Shown here piece after piece: positions 34,706 through 46,482 of a stretch of DNA of 64,000 bases. Every line of letters starts with the position of its first letter. The stretch's first letter is position 1. A model generated the notes under the pieces. The model was given only the letters and a program-made list of their open reading frames with translations, did no database searches and was not told the origin of the DNA. Source of the stretch: Antilocapra americana (lineage: Eukaryota; Chordata; Mammalia; Artiodactyla; Antilocapridae); assembly GCA_007570785.1 (NCBI GenBank), contig ML660213.1, positions 229,295-293,294 on the forward strand, in the 5' to 3' direction. The translations under genes were made by a program, and so were the position numbers.

Positions 34706-34861
34706 ATTTTACACTTTAGAAGTAAACAAACACTTCTCTCTGGCAAGAATATATTCATTGTAATGGTTCCCATTTTTATGAATAAAGATGTTTGTGAGCC
34801 TAGTTATAATGATTTAAAATTTATGGTCAGAAACCACAATTATTTTTGTACCAACCTAATA

Positions 34862-35654
34862 TTCGGTTGTGTGATTTAGTGAACTCATGAATTTTTCTTA
34901 TAGAATGTTAAGTATAAATGTATCTATTTAAGCTGATATATTTCAAACAATAAAATTAAAATATATTTAGAATAGAATAATGCTTTAAAAAAAAATAATA
35001 ATAATACAGAAAATCCCTAATGACTTTTTGGCCAAAACAAAACCTCACTATGGCTAATTAATTATTGAGATACAAGGGTAGATAGACATTCCTACTGAGC
35101 ACAGGCAGCCAAAGTCATGTCTCAGAACTTTCAGCTAAGTCTTCATGACTTTATCTTGTCAGGTGTTTTAATAAAAAGTTTGAGTCATTTTTGATCTTTG
35201 AGTGCTGACAACTTTCAAGCATACCCTTCTATTTCCCCATTTTGCCCACATCTGAACCAGGAAGCACCCGCCAGCAAGTAGGAATCCTCACTCCATGCCT
35301 AGTCCTAACCATTACCATTTCTCAAGCCACCAGCTTCTCCTTTTCTCTCCAACCATTTTTAGTTCTGCTCGGGAGCCTGCCCTGTTTTCCTCAGCAAAAA
35401 GCTTCCTTCTGTGACTAATGAATCTTTCACGCCCTCTTGTGCCTTTGTGGCTTCCTCATAATCACCATCCAGACCAGTGGGGCATCAATCCTGGCCCCTG
35501 CAGGGCAAGCATGGTAAAGACACCAATTTCACAATACCACGATTTCACTCAGTTTTCTAGTTTTAAATATGTAAGTCTTTTAATATTGATAGTATCCCAT
35601 GTGTTTTACAGTGTGACTAAGTTCTTTGCATATTTTTTATGAAAGAGTAGACAG
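34862..35654. other. Intergenic DNA, nothing firm
   Basis: 35200-35550 is more GC-rich than its surroundings and has a 74-codon plus frame (35418-35642) without motif. It might be an old LTR, but I cannot support a family. Confidence 0.4.
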
Positions 35655-35905
35655 TGGATTTTACTTTATTATTTTTTAAATTGAAGTACTGTAGATTTAC
35701 AATGTTGTGTTACAGCAAAGTGATTCATATATAATTAATGTATACATATACATGCATTCATTTTTCAAATAATCTTTTCCATTGTGGTTTATCATAGAAT
35801 ACTGAATATAGTTCTCTGTGCTAAACAGTAGGACCTTGTTGTTCATCCATCTTATATATAAAGTCTCCATCTGCCAACCCCGACCTCCTACTCCAGAATA
35901 AATTT
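35655..35905 (-). mobile_element. Artiodactyl L1 3' end (older type)
   Basis: Plus strand shows antisense landmarks: TTGAAGTACTGTAGATTTAC, AATGTTGTGTTACAGCAAAG, CATTGTGGTTTATCATAGAA, AGTAGGACCTTGTTGTTCATCC. This is the L1M/artiodactyl L1 terminus, older than the GGGAGGG-type ends elsewhere here. Confidence 0.8.
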
Positions 35906-36635
35906 CTAGTTTCCCAAAGCCCTTCTAATTAGCAGGCACTTTATTAGCTTTCTTGACTTCTTGATTAATTTCCTACTCTTTCCCCTACTTCTCCTCAAAT
36001 CTTACTGCCTCTAGGGAGGAGGGAATTAAAGAAGTTGATCTGTGAGATCTAGATGTCTCAGTGAAAGAAGCAAGGCAGCTGTCTCAGTCTTAACTCCTTA
36101 TAAATATGATGATTACTGTACCTCTTGTCCTTACAAACCACCTTAATCCTGTTTTCAAGGAAAAGAGTGCTTATGTATGAATGGTGAAATAGAACATGTA
36201 CTGTATAGGTTTACTTGCAGTGAACAAAGCTAGAATCTGTGGAATTTGTTGGCTATGACTCTGTGGAAATTTTCCCGTAAGCTGTATAATAACCTAGGGT
36301 AGTAAATGGATATATTTCATAAGTTCAGTACTTCCTACTGTGTGACATAATGCCTGTATCTCACAGGAGACCTCCTTTATAGCTCTAGGCTACACAGCAT
36401 GTGTACAAAATGAGAAAGAATATGTTGGTAAGCAGCTCCAAGTTGCCTAGAGCCTTTCCCTAATTCACTTCTGGCTCTTGATTTCTTTTATTCTTGAAAT
36501 TTCTCATAGAGCTTGATAAGTGAGTACGGTCTCTTTTTCTTGTGAGTCTGCTTTTAAAACTGAATCTTTGGGTTATTTCATGTCCTGAATAAATTATTTC
36601 TATAAATGTTTGTTTTGGAATCAGTTTTTTGAGGA
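35906..36635. other. Intergenic DNA, nothing recognised
   Basis: No repeat or coding signal seen. Confidence 0.45.
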
Positions 36636-36853
36636 AACCAGGTGGCACTCGTGGTAAAGAAACTGCCTGCCAATGCAGGAAACATAAGAGACAGAGGCTT
36701 ATTCCTGGCTCGGGAAGATACCCCTGAGGAGGATATGGCAACCCACTCCAGTATTCTTGCCTGGAGAATCCCTTGGGCAGAGGAGCCTCGTGGGCTACAG
36801 TCCATAGCGTCACAAAGAGTTGAACACGGCTACAGCAGCTTAGCATACACGTA
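36636..36853 (+). mobile_element. Bov-tA SINE
   Basis: AACCAGGTGGCACTCGTGG, CCTGCCAATGCAGGAAAC, GGCTCGGGAAGATACCCC, ATTCTTGCCTGGAGAATCCC and GCTACAGTCCATAGCGTC. It ends GCTACAGCAGCTTAGCA. The head has a GTGGCACTCGTGG variant. Confidence 0.9.
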
Positions 36854-37699
36854 AGCTAAGATACCTTCTTTCTCCTTTACCTTCTGTTGTGTTGGGTTCC
36901 CAAGAAGTATATTCTGAGACAGTTCGCATTAAGATATTTACTAAGGAGTGCACGTACAATACATGTTTATGAACAGGAGGGATAAGAATAAGGTTTGGGT
37001 AGAGGGAGAAGTCAAGCTGGAATGTAAACCCAACAGTAACCTAGACTGGTAATTCCAGGAGCTCTGAGCAACAGTGGGCCTTCAGAGTTGTTCCACTTTG
37101 AGCTGAGATGGCCAGTCATTTATACAGTATGTGACAGAATGAGACATGGACTAGATGAGTCTTTGCAGTTCAGGCAACCCTTGAAAACATTTATCTACCA
37201 ACAGTGTTCTCAGTCTTTCAACACAGGCAACAAATCTTTCATTGAAATGGGACATGGGTGGACTATCACAATCATACAACTTCTGGATTTTATGACTACA
37301 TCATTTTTCTCTAATATATTTTTTTCTACTCTACTTTTTTAAACCTTCAAATATTCTCATCTTTCTACTTATTTATCAGTTTCAAATGAGATAATCAGTA
37401 TGATTTCACAGCCTCATAATTTTTCTTTCCCTTTCCCTCTTAATTATTATTAATTATATTACTTATGAATTCTCAGAGGTGATTACATTTACATTACACT
37501 CTGCTTTAGTCTTATGTTATTAAATAAACTGAATTGCATATCACAGATCTTTTTGCTATAATTTCTCAATTCACCTTATGTTCAACTGAAAATTTTAAAT
37601 TGTTAATTTCTTTAGGAAGGGCTTAAAGAACATATGATTTGATTTATATTTTTTGTATGTTCAAATGCATTTTCTGCCTTATTTATTTAAAAAATATAT
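36854..37699. other. Intergenic DNA, possible old LTR or repeat in first part
   Basis: 36890-37190 reads like a flank-to-LTR text (TTGGGTTCCCAAGAAGTATATTC, then GGAGTGCACG), which recalls old mammalian repeats, but I cannot name a family. The rest is AT-rich. Confidence 0.3.
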
Positions 37700-38060
37700 T
37701 CTCTTGGTCAGCTTTTGCTACAGCAATAGGCAACTCCAAGATTTCAGCTGCACATTTGCTAGGCTGCACTAGCGTAGGCTGGTTCAGTAAGGTTTTGTGA
37801 CCTTTTCACTGTGGAACACAGGTTGAATAGAAGCCTACCGCGGGGGTCCTGCTGTTCTCATGGCAGAGAACAAGAGCACAAAATGCCTAATGAAAACATG
37901 AAATTTCTCTTAAAATCTCTGGACTGGCATGACATTTTTTGACATTTTTGCTCACTTCCTATTGGCTGTGACAGATCATGTGGCAAAAGCCAATGTGGCA
38001 GAAAGCCACATGGGACAGAAGTGGGTCAATGGCTCTGACAATAATAGAGGATGTAACTAA
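37700..38060 (-). other. Probable ancient interspersed repeat, family not named
   Basis: The phrases TTTGCTACAGCAATAGGCAA, CTATTGGCTGTGACAGATCATG and GGCAGAAAGCCACATGGGAC resemble a mammal-wide repeat that carries 'CTATTGGCCAAAGCAAGTCACATGG'-type wording. The same type may recur at 60545-60770 and 63461-63830. Strand is tentative. Confidence 0.35.
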
Positions 38061-38258
38061 GAAGTACATTCCTTGGTTACGGTAATTGAGTTACCTCTCT
38101 TCTGCTTCCAAAGTATACTTATTGCCCCCCTCCCAACAAAGGCACCAAAGATGGTTCAGATGGTTTATTCACACATACATGGCCTTAGGCTTGAAACTCA
38201 GGGTCTTAGGGTGGATTGTTCTTCATCAGGACCAGATGTAGATTGCCTTTATTTGAAG

Positions 38259-38422
38259 TGAAGTGAAATGAAAATTGTTCAGTCATATCTGACTCTTTGC
38301 AACCCCATGGACTATAGCCAGCCAGGCTCCTCTGCCCATGGGATTTCCCAGGCAAGAATCCTGGAGTGGATCACCATTCCCTTTTCCAGGGGATCTCCAT
38401 CAGATCCACCAAGGAAGCCCTC
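38259..38422 (-). mobile_element. Bov-tA SINE with perfect 13-bp target-site duplication
   Basis: Reverse complement of the Bov-A body: TTCAGTCATATCTGACTC, GGCTCCTCTGCCCATGGG, CAAGAATCCTGGAGTGG, with the CAAGGAAGCCC head end. Flanks CCTTTATTTGAAG match at 38246-38258 and 38423-38435. The tRNA-like head is shortened by an internal loss near GGGGATCTCCATCAG. Confidence 0.94.
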
Positions 38423-38435
38423 CCTTTATTTGAAG

Positions 38436-38997
38436 GCATGTAAAGGAAATAGAGACAAATAATACACAGTGGTGAAAACAGTGTGATAGCAAGTGCTTCT
38501 GTTTGGAAAGGAAAATAATGGAAACAATATGGCAGTTGCTGGTTAATAGCAATTATGAAATACTTATAGGCAAGTATTCCAAGGTTCTTCTTTTTAGAAA
38601 AAGGGAATGTCCTTTGATTCAACTCCCATTCTGCACCTGATAGAAACTCTCAAGTCTCTCTCTATCCATGGCTTATATGTTATAGCTAACATCTTCACAA
38701 AATGTGTTTATTTGTAAAATTTCAATACTGATTAACTTTCTTAATAATTATTTCATTATTATGTAAATTTGAAGAAGCCATTACCTACTGAGACATAAAC
38801 CCTTGAAACTGTCCATAAAAGTCTGAAATCAAAAGCTAGATTCATAATTAAATTATAAACTTAGTATAAATTATTCAAGTACTATAAGAGTGTCATGATA
38901 AATTATTTTGCATAAAATATTACAAACTACATAAACTAATCATTTAAGCTGTTCGCTATATGGTGATTTTTTTCACCATGTCTTAAAGTATCTAGAT
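38436..38997. other. AT-rich intergenic DNA, nothing recognised
   Basis: No repeat or coding signal seen. Confidence 0.5.
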
Positions 38998-38999
38998 CA

Positions 39000-39298
39000 G
39001 TATCAGTTCAGTTCAGTCACTCAGTTGTGTCCGACTCTTTGCGACCCCATGAACTGCAGCACACCAGGCCTCCCTGTCCATCACCAACTCCCAGAGTCTA
39101 TCCAAACCCATGTCCATTGAGTCGGTGATGCCATCTGGCCATCTCATCCTCTGCCATCCCCTTCTCCTCCTGCCCCCAATCCTTCCAAGCATCAGGGTCT
39201 TTTCAAATGAGTCAGTTCTCCACATCAGGTGGCCAAAGTACTGAGTTTCAGCTTCAACATCAGTCCTTCCAATGAACACCCAGGACAGATCTCCTTAA
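39000..39298 (-). mobile_element. BovB 3' end, 5'-truncated
   Basis: Reverse complement of BovB: CAGTTCAGTTCAGTCACTCA, GCGACCCCATGAACTGCAGC, GGCCTCCCTGTCCATCACC, GCCATCTGGCCATCTCATCC and CCTTCCAATGAACACCC. On minus an 88-codon frame keeps the BovB C-terminal peptide ([15 protein letters not shown]), so it is one of the better preserved BovB ends here. Confidence 0.95.
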
Positions 39299-39640
39299 GA
39301 TTTCATAAATTCCTCTTTGTATAAATTTTATGTTTTTGGAAAACACTTTCTTGTCATATCTTTTGGGACATTTCCATTAACTCTGTTTTTTAATCTGATT
39401 CTTCTTGTCCTATCCTGAGTTTTTAACATCTAGTTAGTTGTTTAAAAGGCCCATGAAATATGCTCTTTGGAGAATATTCCTTTTTAAATTTTCTCTTGTT
39501 TCCTGTAGTGTTTTTATATATTTCACAGTAGTTCCTTTTGTTCCCTATTATCTACATTTCGATTTCTTCTTTGTGAGCTTTTTGCAAGACTTATAGAGAT
39601 GAGCCATGGACATGTACTGTCAGGAATTCTTCTGGCTGCA
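39299..39640. other. Intergenic DNA, nothing recognised
   Basis: No repeat or coding signal seen. Confidence 0.45.
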
Positions 39641-39719
39641 TGTGGTGTGTGTGTGTGTATGTGTGTCTGTCTGTGTGTGTGTATGAGAGAGAAAGAGAAA
39701 GAGAGAGAGAGAGATGAGA
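39641..39719 (+). repeat. Compound (TG)n-(GA)n microsatellite
   Basis: A TG/TCTG part (about 39641-39685) is followed by a GA/GAAA part (to about 39719). The purine-rich half can form triplex DNA and the TG half Z-DNA. Confidence 0.92.
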
Positions 39720-39974
39720 GATAGCAAGAAGAATCAGATTTGATGTGATTTCTAACTTTGCCCGAGGAAATACTGTACATCTTTAAAATATAAACAAATA
39801 AAATCTACAAATGGAAAAATGTGCACTCCTGCCAACATTTCCTTATGTTGATGGAAATCTGGCTGTTTCAAATGCAAATTTAAAGTCACCAGTGGCTTCA
39901 ATTTCCCCATGAAAGCCCGGGATTTATAATCTATGTAGATTGGAGGTAAAACAACATTCCCTTTAGAGGCAGTA

Positions 39975-40130
39975 AATGCTTTGCTGTGTTCCAGAGGTTA
40001 TCCTAAATGCCGTACACATATTATTTATAACCCTATGACAAACTTATAATTATTATCTAACTTCACAGATGAGAAAAGTGAGAGGCAGAAGACTAAGTAA
40101 CTTGCTTCGAATCACAGATTTCTAGGTTGC
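39975..40130 (+). mobile_element. MIR SINE, degraded
   Basis: GCTGTGTTCCAGAGGTTATCC, CGTACACATATTATTTATAAC, TTCACAGATGAGAAAAGTGAGAGGC and AAGTAACTTGCTTCGAATCACA match MIR in order. Confidence 0.85.
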
Positions 40131-42162
40131 TATTTTCTTTCTCCTGGTAGATTATTTTAAGACAAGGAAGTGTGGGATATCTTATGGGAGAACAAAGATT
40201 TCATATTCAGAGATTTTTTTAGAATATTGGATTTTTATCTGAGGCTGGGGAGGAGTCCTTTAGATATCCAATATATTTTGAACTCCTAAGTATCTTTGAG
40301 TTTCTCAAATTTGTTTATTACTTTTGAGTTCTCAGTGTGAAGATTTCCCTTGAAGAAACTTTAATTAGGAAGGATATGATGGGACGCTGGGAGAAGTCTG
40401 TTGTAGGTGCTGGGCTCAAGTGAGAAAGAAAACTTGTTCTAAAGGTTTCTTCAAGCTAGATTCTCCAAGAGACAGAGACTCAAGGGAAAATGTTATTTCT
40501 ATGAATATTTTATGGTTGGATAATGCTTCCTTGTTATGCTCCCTAGGAATCTGTATTACTTGACAGATTTTAAAAAGATGTCACTTTTAAAATGCAAGGT
40601 CTATTAAACTAATTTAACCTGTTTTCAGATAATTCAAGAGGATGCTAAAGTGTTTTAAAAACATAATATTTAGTAACTAAAGAAAGTAAAACTTTCTGAA
40701 TACCTTAATTCTTAGAAAACAACTATAGATTACATGGGATTTAGTAATATACTACAGTTACCTCTGAAATAAAGAAGAAATATACAGAATAGGGGTACAG
40801 TCAATAAGTTTTGAGTATAATCATCACCTTGGTATCTATATGTGAAAATGACTCAAAAGATTTCTGACTAAGTAACAATAGCAATTTTATATTCTTCAAC
40901 CAGACAAAATATTCCTTTCTTCCTCCTTTCTTTATGTTTTGTTGAAAATGATCATAATATACTAGAAAGTTTTAAAATACACACAATTTAACAATACACA
41001 CAGAAAAAATGCATTCAATTTTTTGGAGAATAGGCCATCTAAGTTGACTCTGATAGCAATAGTCTTATTTTGACAGTAACTGTCTACACAAAATGTCAAT
41101 CTTAGAGGGAAAAATAGACAAATCATGCTGATCTGTCACTTCATAAGAGCAAGAGCACATTTCATGCGAGTGAGAAATAGAAACCTGAACATGCTCTAAT
41201 TAGTTTTGTTAGCCTCTCTTAGTAAAGTTAAGACAACATGCAAGTCCAACATAATTAGTCAAATTACAGTATGATAGAAGAAATTTAACTTTAAATCATA
41301 GACTGTATTAAACCGATCTTGATGAAAACATTGAAAAATTCCACATGTGCAATTCATGCCACAGATGATTGTCACTGGTTAACATGTGCATTAATGAGAG
41401 GACACACACATAATCTATGTCACATATATAAAAATATTTAGGTTTGTTTAAGTGAAGGACAAACATAGAATGATACAATGTAGATAACCGACAACTAATA
41501 ATGAGGTGGGTAGGATAAGTCCATCAGTTCTCCCTGAGAAACTTCATTATTGCTGAATTATTACATAGAGTATGATGTGTTCTTTTATTTCAACGATTGG
41601 AATAAAAATAAGTCTTAAAATAAGTAGCAAACCTGAGAGACATTAATTAGGTACCATTGAGGGATTTTGAGACCAATTATATGTGCCTCATAAGCAAGTC
41701 ATAGAGTAGAATATTGTTACTAAACTATGACATCACCTGAATGAATATGTTGATTTTGACGTCTTTAAACAAGACTGTGAATACAAAGTTAGGGATATTT
41801 TGTTGTTGTTTTATAAGGGGAAGGCTAAAGTGAGACAACACTTTTTTTTTTTTTTTAGACTTAAGGAAACAGATGTATTCAAAAAGTTGTTGGGAGTGTG
41901 AGTTTGTGATTTTTCAAGAGGTGAGGAGATTGAAGAAAGAGAAGGGGGGATTTGTTAGGGCTAGAGAAGACCAGGGGAGTGGAGGAGGATAGGAGAGAGC
42001 CCATTGACAGAGTGGCACGTCAGGGGAAGCAGAGTCAGGAGCACAGCCCTGGGATTCACAAGAATTTATATGATGGGTTCAAACACAACGATTGTTAAGA
42101 ACATGAGAAATTCAAGCTGTGCAGGAGTCTAAGTGAGAGAAAATGGGGGAGAGAGAGGTGGG
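40131..42162. other. AT-rich intergenic DNA, nothing recognised
   Basis: 2 kb with no coding frame over 60 codons and no named repeat. A run of 15 T lies at 41842-41856. Confidence 0.5.
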
Positions 42163-42192
42163 TTTTTTTGTTTGTTTGTTTTGTTTTTTTAA
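42163..42192 (+). repeat. T-rich (TTTG)n patch
   Basis: TTTTTTTGTTTGTTTGTTTTG-type sequence, probably an old tail that has grown by slippage. Confidence 0.8.
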
Positions 42193-42194
42193 GT

Positions 42195-42944
42195 AAGGAA
42201 CAAAAAATAAAGTATGACTCTGGAAACTGCAAAATGTATAAACTTTTGATATTTACTGTATTTTTCAAACTGACAACCCATTCCTTGTAAGAATCACAAT
42301 TACTTTATATATTCTAAGAATAGAAAAATGCTCCCATTAAAATTCGATAATGATGCTTTCTTATCAATTGTAAGACCCACTCTGATTTCAGAGGTGTTGA
42401 AATATAAAAATGATGACAAATGGTGGCTATGATTATGTACCCTATTACATCTAGAACATTGCTTCATAAATTATCCTTTCTCTCATCTGAAGCTTCAATC
42501 TCTCTGACTTTTCTGGATCATTCTTCTTTGCCTACCTTTTTTTTTTCAATCCTCCTTCCCAATATAAAAACTAAAGCAGAGCAAAGACACTATAAATTTC
42601 AGCTCAGCTGAATTCAGCAACTCAATTTTGCTCTGCTGTAAATGGTCTAGGCTTTTATTTAAATTTCTCTAATTCTTTTCTTTTCTACCTGACTCAAAGT
42701 AACCCCTCTTAAATAAAATTTCTAGAAATCATTTCTTCTTCATATGAGATCTCATAGGACTTTGGACAGTTTCTCTTATCACATCATATATTCCTTTTTA
42801 CCAAGGTTATTGTTTCTTTTTTTCTTGTCAAAGTTTATTTTCAGTTTCTTCTCTAGAACATGGGTAGAGAATGTTTTTTAAAATGAAATGATATATCTTG
42901 TGACCATGTAGAACATAATAGCAGCTTTATGACAGTAGATAATT
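42195..42944. other. AT-rich intergenic DNA, nothing recognised
   Basis: A 63-codon plus frame at 42420-42611 has no motif. Confidence 0.5.
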
Positions 42945-43085
42945 GCTCATTCAGTTGTTTCCTGAAACTAAGTTTCCTTGTTTGTAAAGCAAGAATATTA
43001 ATTTCTATTTTACAGTGTTTCATTGTGAGAAATAAATATCATTAAAGCATCTTGCACCATGTTTGATACCATGGGATGAATATTA
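42945..43085 (-). mobile_element. MIR SINE, degraded
   Basis: Plus strand shows the reverse MIR core: CTAAGTTTCCTTGTTTGTAAAG, AATATTAATTTCTATTTTACAG, GTGAGAAATAAATATC and TTGCACCATGTTTGATA. Confidence 0.55.
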
Positions 43086-44892
43086 AGTTATTCAGTTATT
43101 TCTCTTGTCTTTATATCTCTCCTATTATCTCCCATTTCTCTTTGTGCAGAGTAAAAAATAAAATAGTTCTGAAATTCCATTGCTTTCTATAAATTTCCAA
43201 CAAACACAAGCTCACACTCAGCATTATTTTTAGAGAAATGTGCATGGTCTCTGTAAAATTGATTAACTTAGTCTATACTTCAAGAGTCCAGACTTTAAAA
43301 CATTAAAACAAGTTATAAAGAAATGTCAAGTTGACACATTACCTTGTTAGTTACAGGAGTCCGTCAGCATTGACCAAGTCTGCGTACAGCAGAATGATTT
43401 TATTGAGTCCATTTCTTTATAGGGGATCCTACAGGAGGCTGTAACTTCAGTGGCTCGGAACTGACAGGGTTTGGAGAATTGTGGGTCAAGGGTGAGTGAG
43501 AGTGTGTGAAATGACAAAACTGTTTTCCCTACAGAGCAATCATCTCTTTCTATTATAGTTCCTAAAACAAACAAACAAACAAACAAAAACACACAAATAC
43601 AGGATTACAGGTAAATAGTACAAAGGAGAAGTTTTATTGAATCACTTTTTCTTCTTGCACCTTCAGGTGGGAAAAGAAATGAGGCCTTCAAAATAGAATT
43701 TAAACTGATATATGGGATAAATGTGAACATTGAAGCTTTACCCAGTGATAATTATCCACAATGGTTAATTTCTAGTTAAATAGTGAGTGAAAGACTATTT
43801 ATATATTTTTAATGCTACCATAATAACATTGTGAATAATTTTACTATAATGCTCAAAGCAATCACCATCACAACAATAATCAAGGAGCCTTGGTAAAGGT
43901 CCTTTTCCAGAGCACAGCATTGCCTACTGAGAATCTTAAGGGACTCCCACAGAGCCCCTCCCCACTTCCCAGCAAGTCATTTCCCTCTGCCATGACACCA
44001 TCTGTCTCCGAATTTACACCGCCCAAGAGGAGGAGGAAATTACTTGCTTACTTCCATGACCCTAGGAGAACAACAGTTTTAATTCTACCATTGGTTGCAG
44101 CCCTATTTATTCAGCTTTTATCTGAAATAACAGGTGAGCCATCATCACATTTATCCAAACATCTCTGTGTACTCCTTAATCTGGCCAAATCTCCCATCTT
44201 TTCCAAGTCCCACACACACTTTTATTATATTTCTCACAAATTGCAACCAAATCTTCCCCATCCTCAGCATTTGTCAGAACATTCCTTTTATCTTCTTTAT
44301 CCAACTGAAATATAGGAGCCAAAACAAAGCAAAATAAAACAGACAAACAAAGACAACCAGGCATCACTTCAGTGGTGGCCCTCTGCTATCCACCCAGCCC
44401 CAGCCCACTTTGTCTACCATGAGCCTTGGAACAGGTTTCCTCCACCTCTTCACTTCTAGACCACTTCTTCTCCCTCTATTCTCAAACAAAACAGTAAAAG
44501 GAAAACTGCTTTTGTTGATGAGCATCAGACCATTGCACTTCCTTGTCACAACCATTAACAATTTTCTTAGTTGTCCTCAAATATTGAAGATTTTAAGACT
44601 GTAACACCAGCTCAATAGAGATCTCTCAATCATGCTCCTATCTTTACTGGTTGCTTAAGCAACTACATAACAAAACATCCAATTTATTGATATCTGAAGT
44701 CTCCTCATCAAATGACTTTTCCTCCATCTCTCCTCAGCCTCTAGTTTACAGCCTAAAATCTCTTATAACCTATAACTTATACTATTTAAAAAATCTCAGT
44801 TTTAAGTATTCTGCTAATTACCAACTCCTATATTTCCTGGTCATTGTTAGCACTTACCATAATTCACCATTATCCATTTTTATTATGGCCAT
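43086..44892. other. Intergenic DNA with a (CAAA)n patch; no gene supported
   Basis: 43564-43590 is a CAAA repeat. A 141-codon plus frame at 43890-44315 starts at TTG, has no known motif, and is Pro/Ser/Leu-rich through composition. 44000-44600 is less AT-rich than its surroundings, but I find no splice-bounded exon or repeat family. Confidence 0.4.
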
Positions 44893-45064
44893 GAAGGTGA
44901 AAGTGTTAGTAGCTCAGTCGTGTCCAACTCTTTGCAACCCCATGGACTGTAGCCCACCAGGTTCCTCTGTCCATGGGATTCTCCAGGCAAGAAACTGGAG
45001 TGGGTAGCTGTTCCCTTCTCCAGGGGATCTTCCCAACGCAGGAATTGAACCCTGGTCTCCTGCA
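44893..45064 (-). mobile_element. Bov-tA SINE
   Basis: Reverse complement of the Bov-tA order: TAGCTCAGTCGTGTCCAACT, GGTTCCTCTGTCCATGGG, CTGTTCCCTTCTCCAGGGG and GGAATTGAACCCTGGTCTCC. The outer part of the tRNA-like head is missing. Confidence 0.92.
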
Positions 45065-45231
45065 CAATTTTTTCTCTTCATCACCTTATTCTTATCTGGC
45101 CACCCCTAATACACAGCTCACATTCCCTGTGACACAGGAGGCCTTACTGTTCCCCAAGCTTGACGACGTGTCAGACAGGTTTCTTTCTGAAGATAGACCT
45201 CTAACTTCCTTTTCTTAGAGCATTTATTTTA

Positions 45232-45719
45232 TTTATTTTATTTTTTTCCCTTTTATTGTTTTTGCCATACATTGTCATGATATCACCATGGGTTTACATA
45301 TGCTTCCCCTCCAGAACCCCCCTCCCTCCTCCCTCCCCCCAGGAAATCTCGCTGCACCAGCCCCGAGCATCAATCCTGGGCTGGCGATTGATTAGACATA
45401 TGATAATTAACTTGTTTCAATGCCATTTTCCCATATCATCCCACCCTTACCCTCAACTGACGAATGGATAAGAAAGCTGTGGTACATATACACGATGGAA
45501 TATTACTCAGCATTAAAAAAAAAATTCATTTGAATCAGTTCTACTCAGATGGACGAAACTGGAGCCCATTATCCAGAGTGAAGTAAGCCAGAAGCAAAAA
45601 CAACAATACAGTATATTAACACATATATATGGAATTTAGAAAGACGGTAACGAGAACCCATCATGCGAGACAGCTAAAGGAACGCAGATGTATAGAACAG
45701 ACTCGTGGACTCTGTCGAT
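45232..45719 (-). mobile_element. L1 3' end with internal inversion, 14-bp target-site duplication
   Basis: 45232 to about 45456 is the L1 3'UTR on minus (T-rich start, TTTTTGCCATACATTGTC, GAACCCCCCTCCC, AATCTCGCTGCACCAGCCC, TCATCCCACCCTTACCCT). From about 45457 the text flips: GACGAATGGATAAGAAAGC, GGAATATTACTCAGCATTA, CCAGAGTGAAGTAAGCC and ACACATATATATGGAATTTAG are L1 on plus, from just upstream of the first part. Flanks GAGCATTTATTTTA match at 45218-45231 and 45720-45733. This is the classic product of twin priming during L1 insertion. The two halves are nearly adjacent in the parent L1. Confidence 0.93.
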
Positions 45720-45733
45720 GAGCATTTATTTTA

Positions 45734-46482
45734 GAACACTTGCAATTTTAAATTGTTGCTTTGCCTTTTTGAAAAGTAAGGGCATGTAAATCAGCCTTTT
45801 GGCAGTTTTACAATCAACGAATGTCTTTCTCAAGGAGGAGGAGCCATCCCTTTAAAATATAATTATTAAGGAAGAGAACACTCCTAGACTGACAGTTATG
45901 CCAAATATCAAGAGGTGGGACACTAGCTAGCTGAGTTGACAAAGAACGTTGTATCTTTTTTTGAGATGATGAGTAAAGTGAGACAAATATCTATAACCAG
46001 AAGATTAAGTAAAATGTTTCATAAAGCACTGTTCAGCATTATAGATAACTATCTTTAGAGTGTAAAAATTGTTAGGACTGTCTTCTTGAAAGCAGATTAA
46101 TGTTAATTACTTATTATATAAAGTGTATGACTTTTGTTGTTTTGATATAAATCTAAGGCTCGCTCCATACTTAAGAAATAACATGAATATAAAAGCCCAA
46201 GTTTTAATGGTCTATAATGTCTCTGAAACTTAAAAGAGCTTGGACAAAAGTCATGGTTTTCATATACTATTCCATGAGGTTCTTCAGGTCTTTAATAATA
46301 CCTCCAGGATTAAGTAGGGATGAAGGGAAAATCTGTAGGCTCCATCTCCTGCCTTCTCAACCCGAGCATCTTTCTTTTGACTTTATAAATTGAGGTTCCC
46401 TGTTTATTTCAATTAGATGACATTTAAGACTATATAATATTTTATGGTGTTTCTGCTTTAAGAATAGATAATCCTCTGTAAG
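45734..46482. other. Intergenic DNA, nothing recognised
   Basis: No repeat or coding signal seen. Confidence 0.45.

Larger units (their letters stand above)
33366..34783 (+). pseudogene. Mariner transposase, inactivated
   Basis: From ATG 33366 the frame stops after 19 codons and continues shifted. The N-terminal DNA-binding part reads TAHDINNIFATRTSNEHVVQ and CKGDESLKDED (about 33430-33540), with REVAKEVNVNHSMV (about 33625). The catalytic triad can be placed: Asp at 33831 (MCDKKW), Asp at 34104 (LPDKAQ), and Asn at 34209 (HSPTNC), 34 residues lie between the last two as in DD34D, but the last acid is Asn. Other defects are a TGA at 33885, a 22-A run at 33733-33754 and a BovB inserted at 34321. 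The same D-to-N change is known in the domesticated SETMAR domain. Confidence 0.92.
32955..34859 (+). mobile_element. Mariner (Hsmar1-like) DNA transposon, with two nested retroposons
   Basis: Inverted ends TTAGGTTGGTACAAAATTAA (from 32955) and the reverse complement of AATTATTTTTGTACCAACCTAA (to 34859) are imperfect repeats of about 30 bp, flanked by the TA duplication used by Tc1/mariner (32953-32954 and 34860-34861). Inside is a decayed transposase. A Bov-tA (32994-33207) and a BovB tail (34321-34705) were inserted later, each with its own duplication. Without them the element is about 1.28 kb, the usual mariner length. It moves by cut-and-paste when a transposase is supplied; this copy makes none. 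Confidence 0.95.

Noticed and set aside
43890..44315. 141-codon plus-strand frame
   Set aside because: It starts at TTG, has no known motif, and overlaps other equally long chance frames. No splice or poly(A) context supports a gene.
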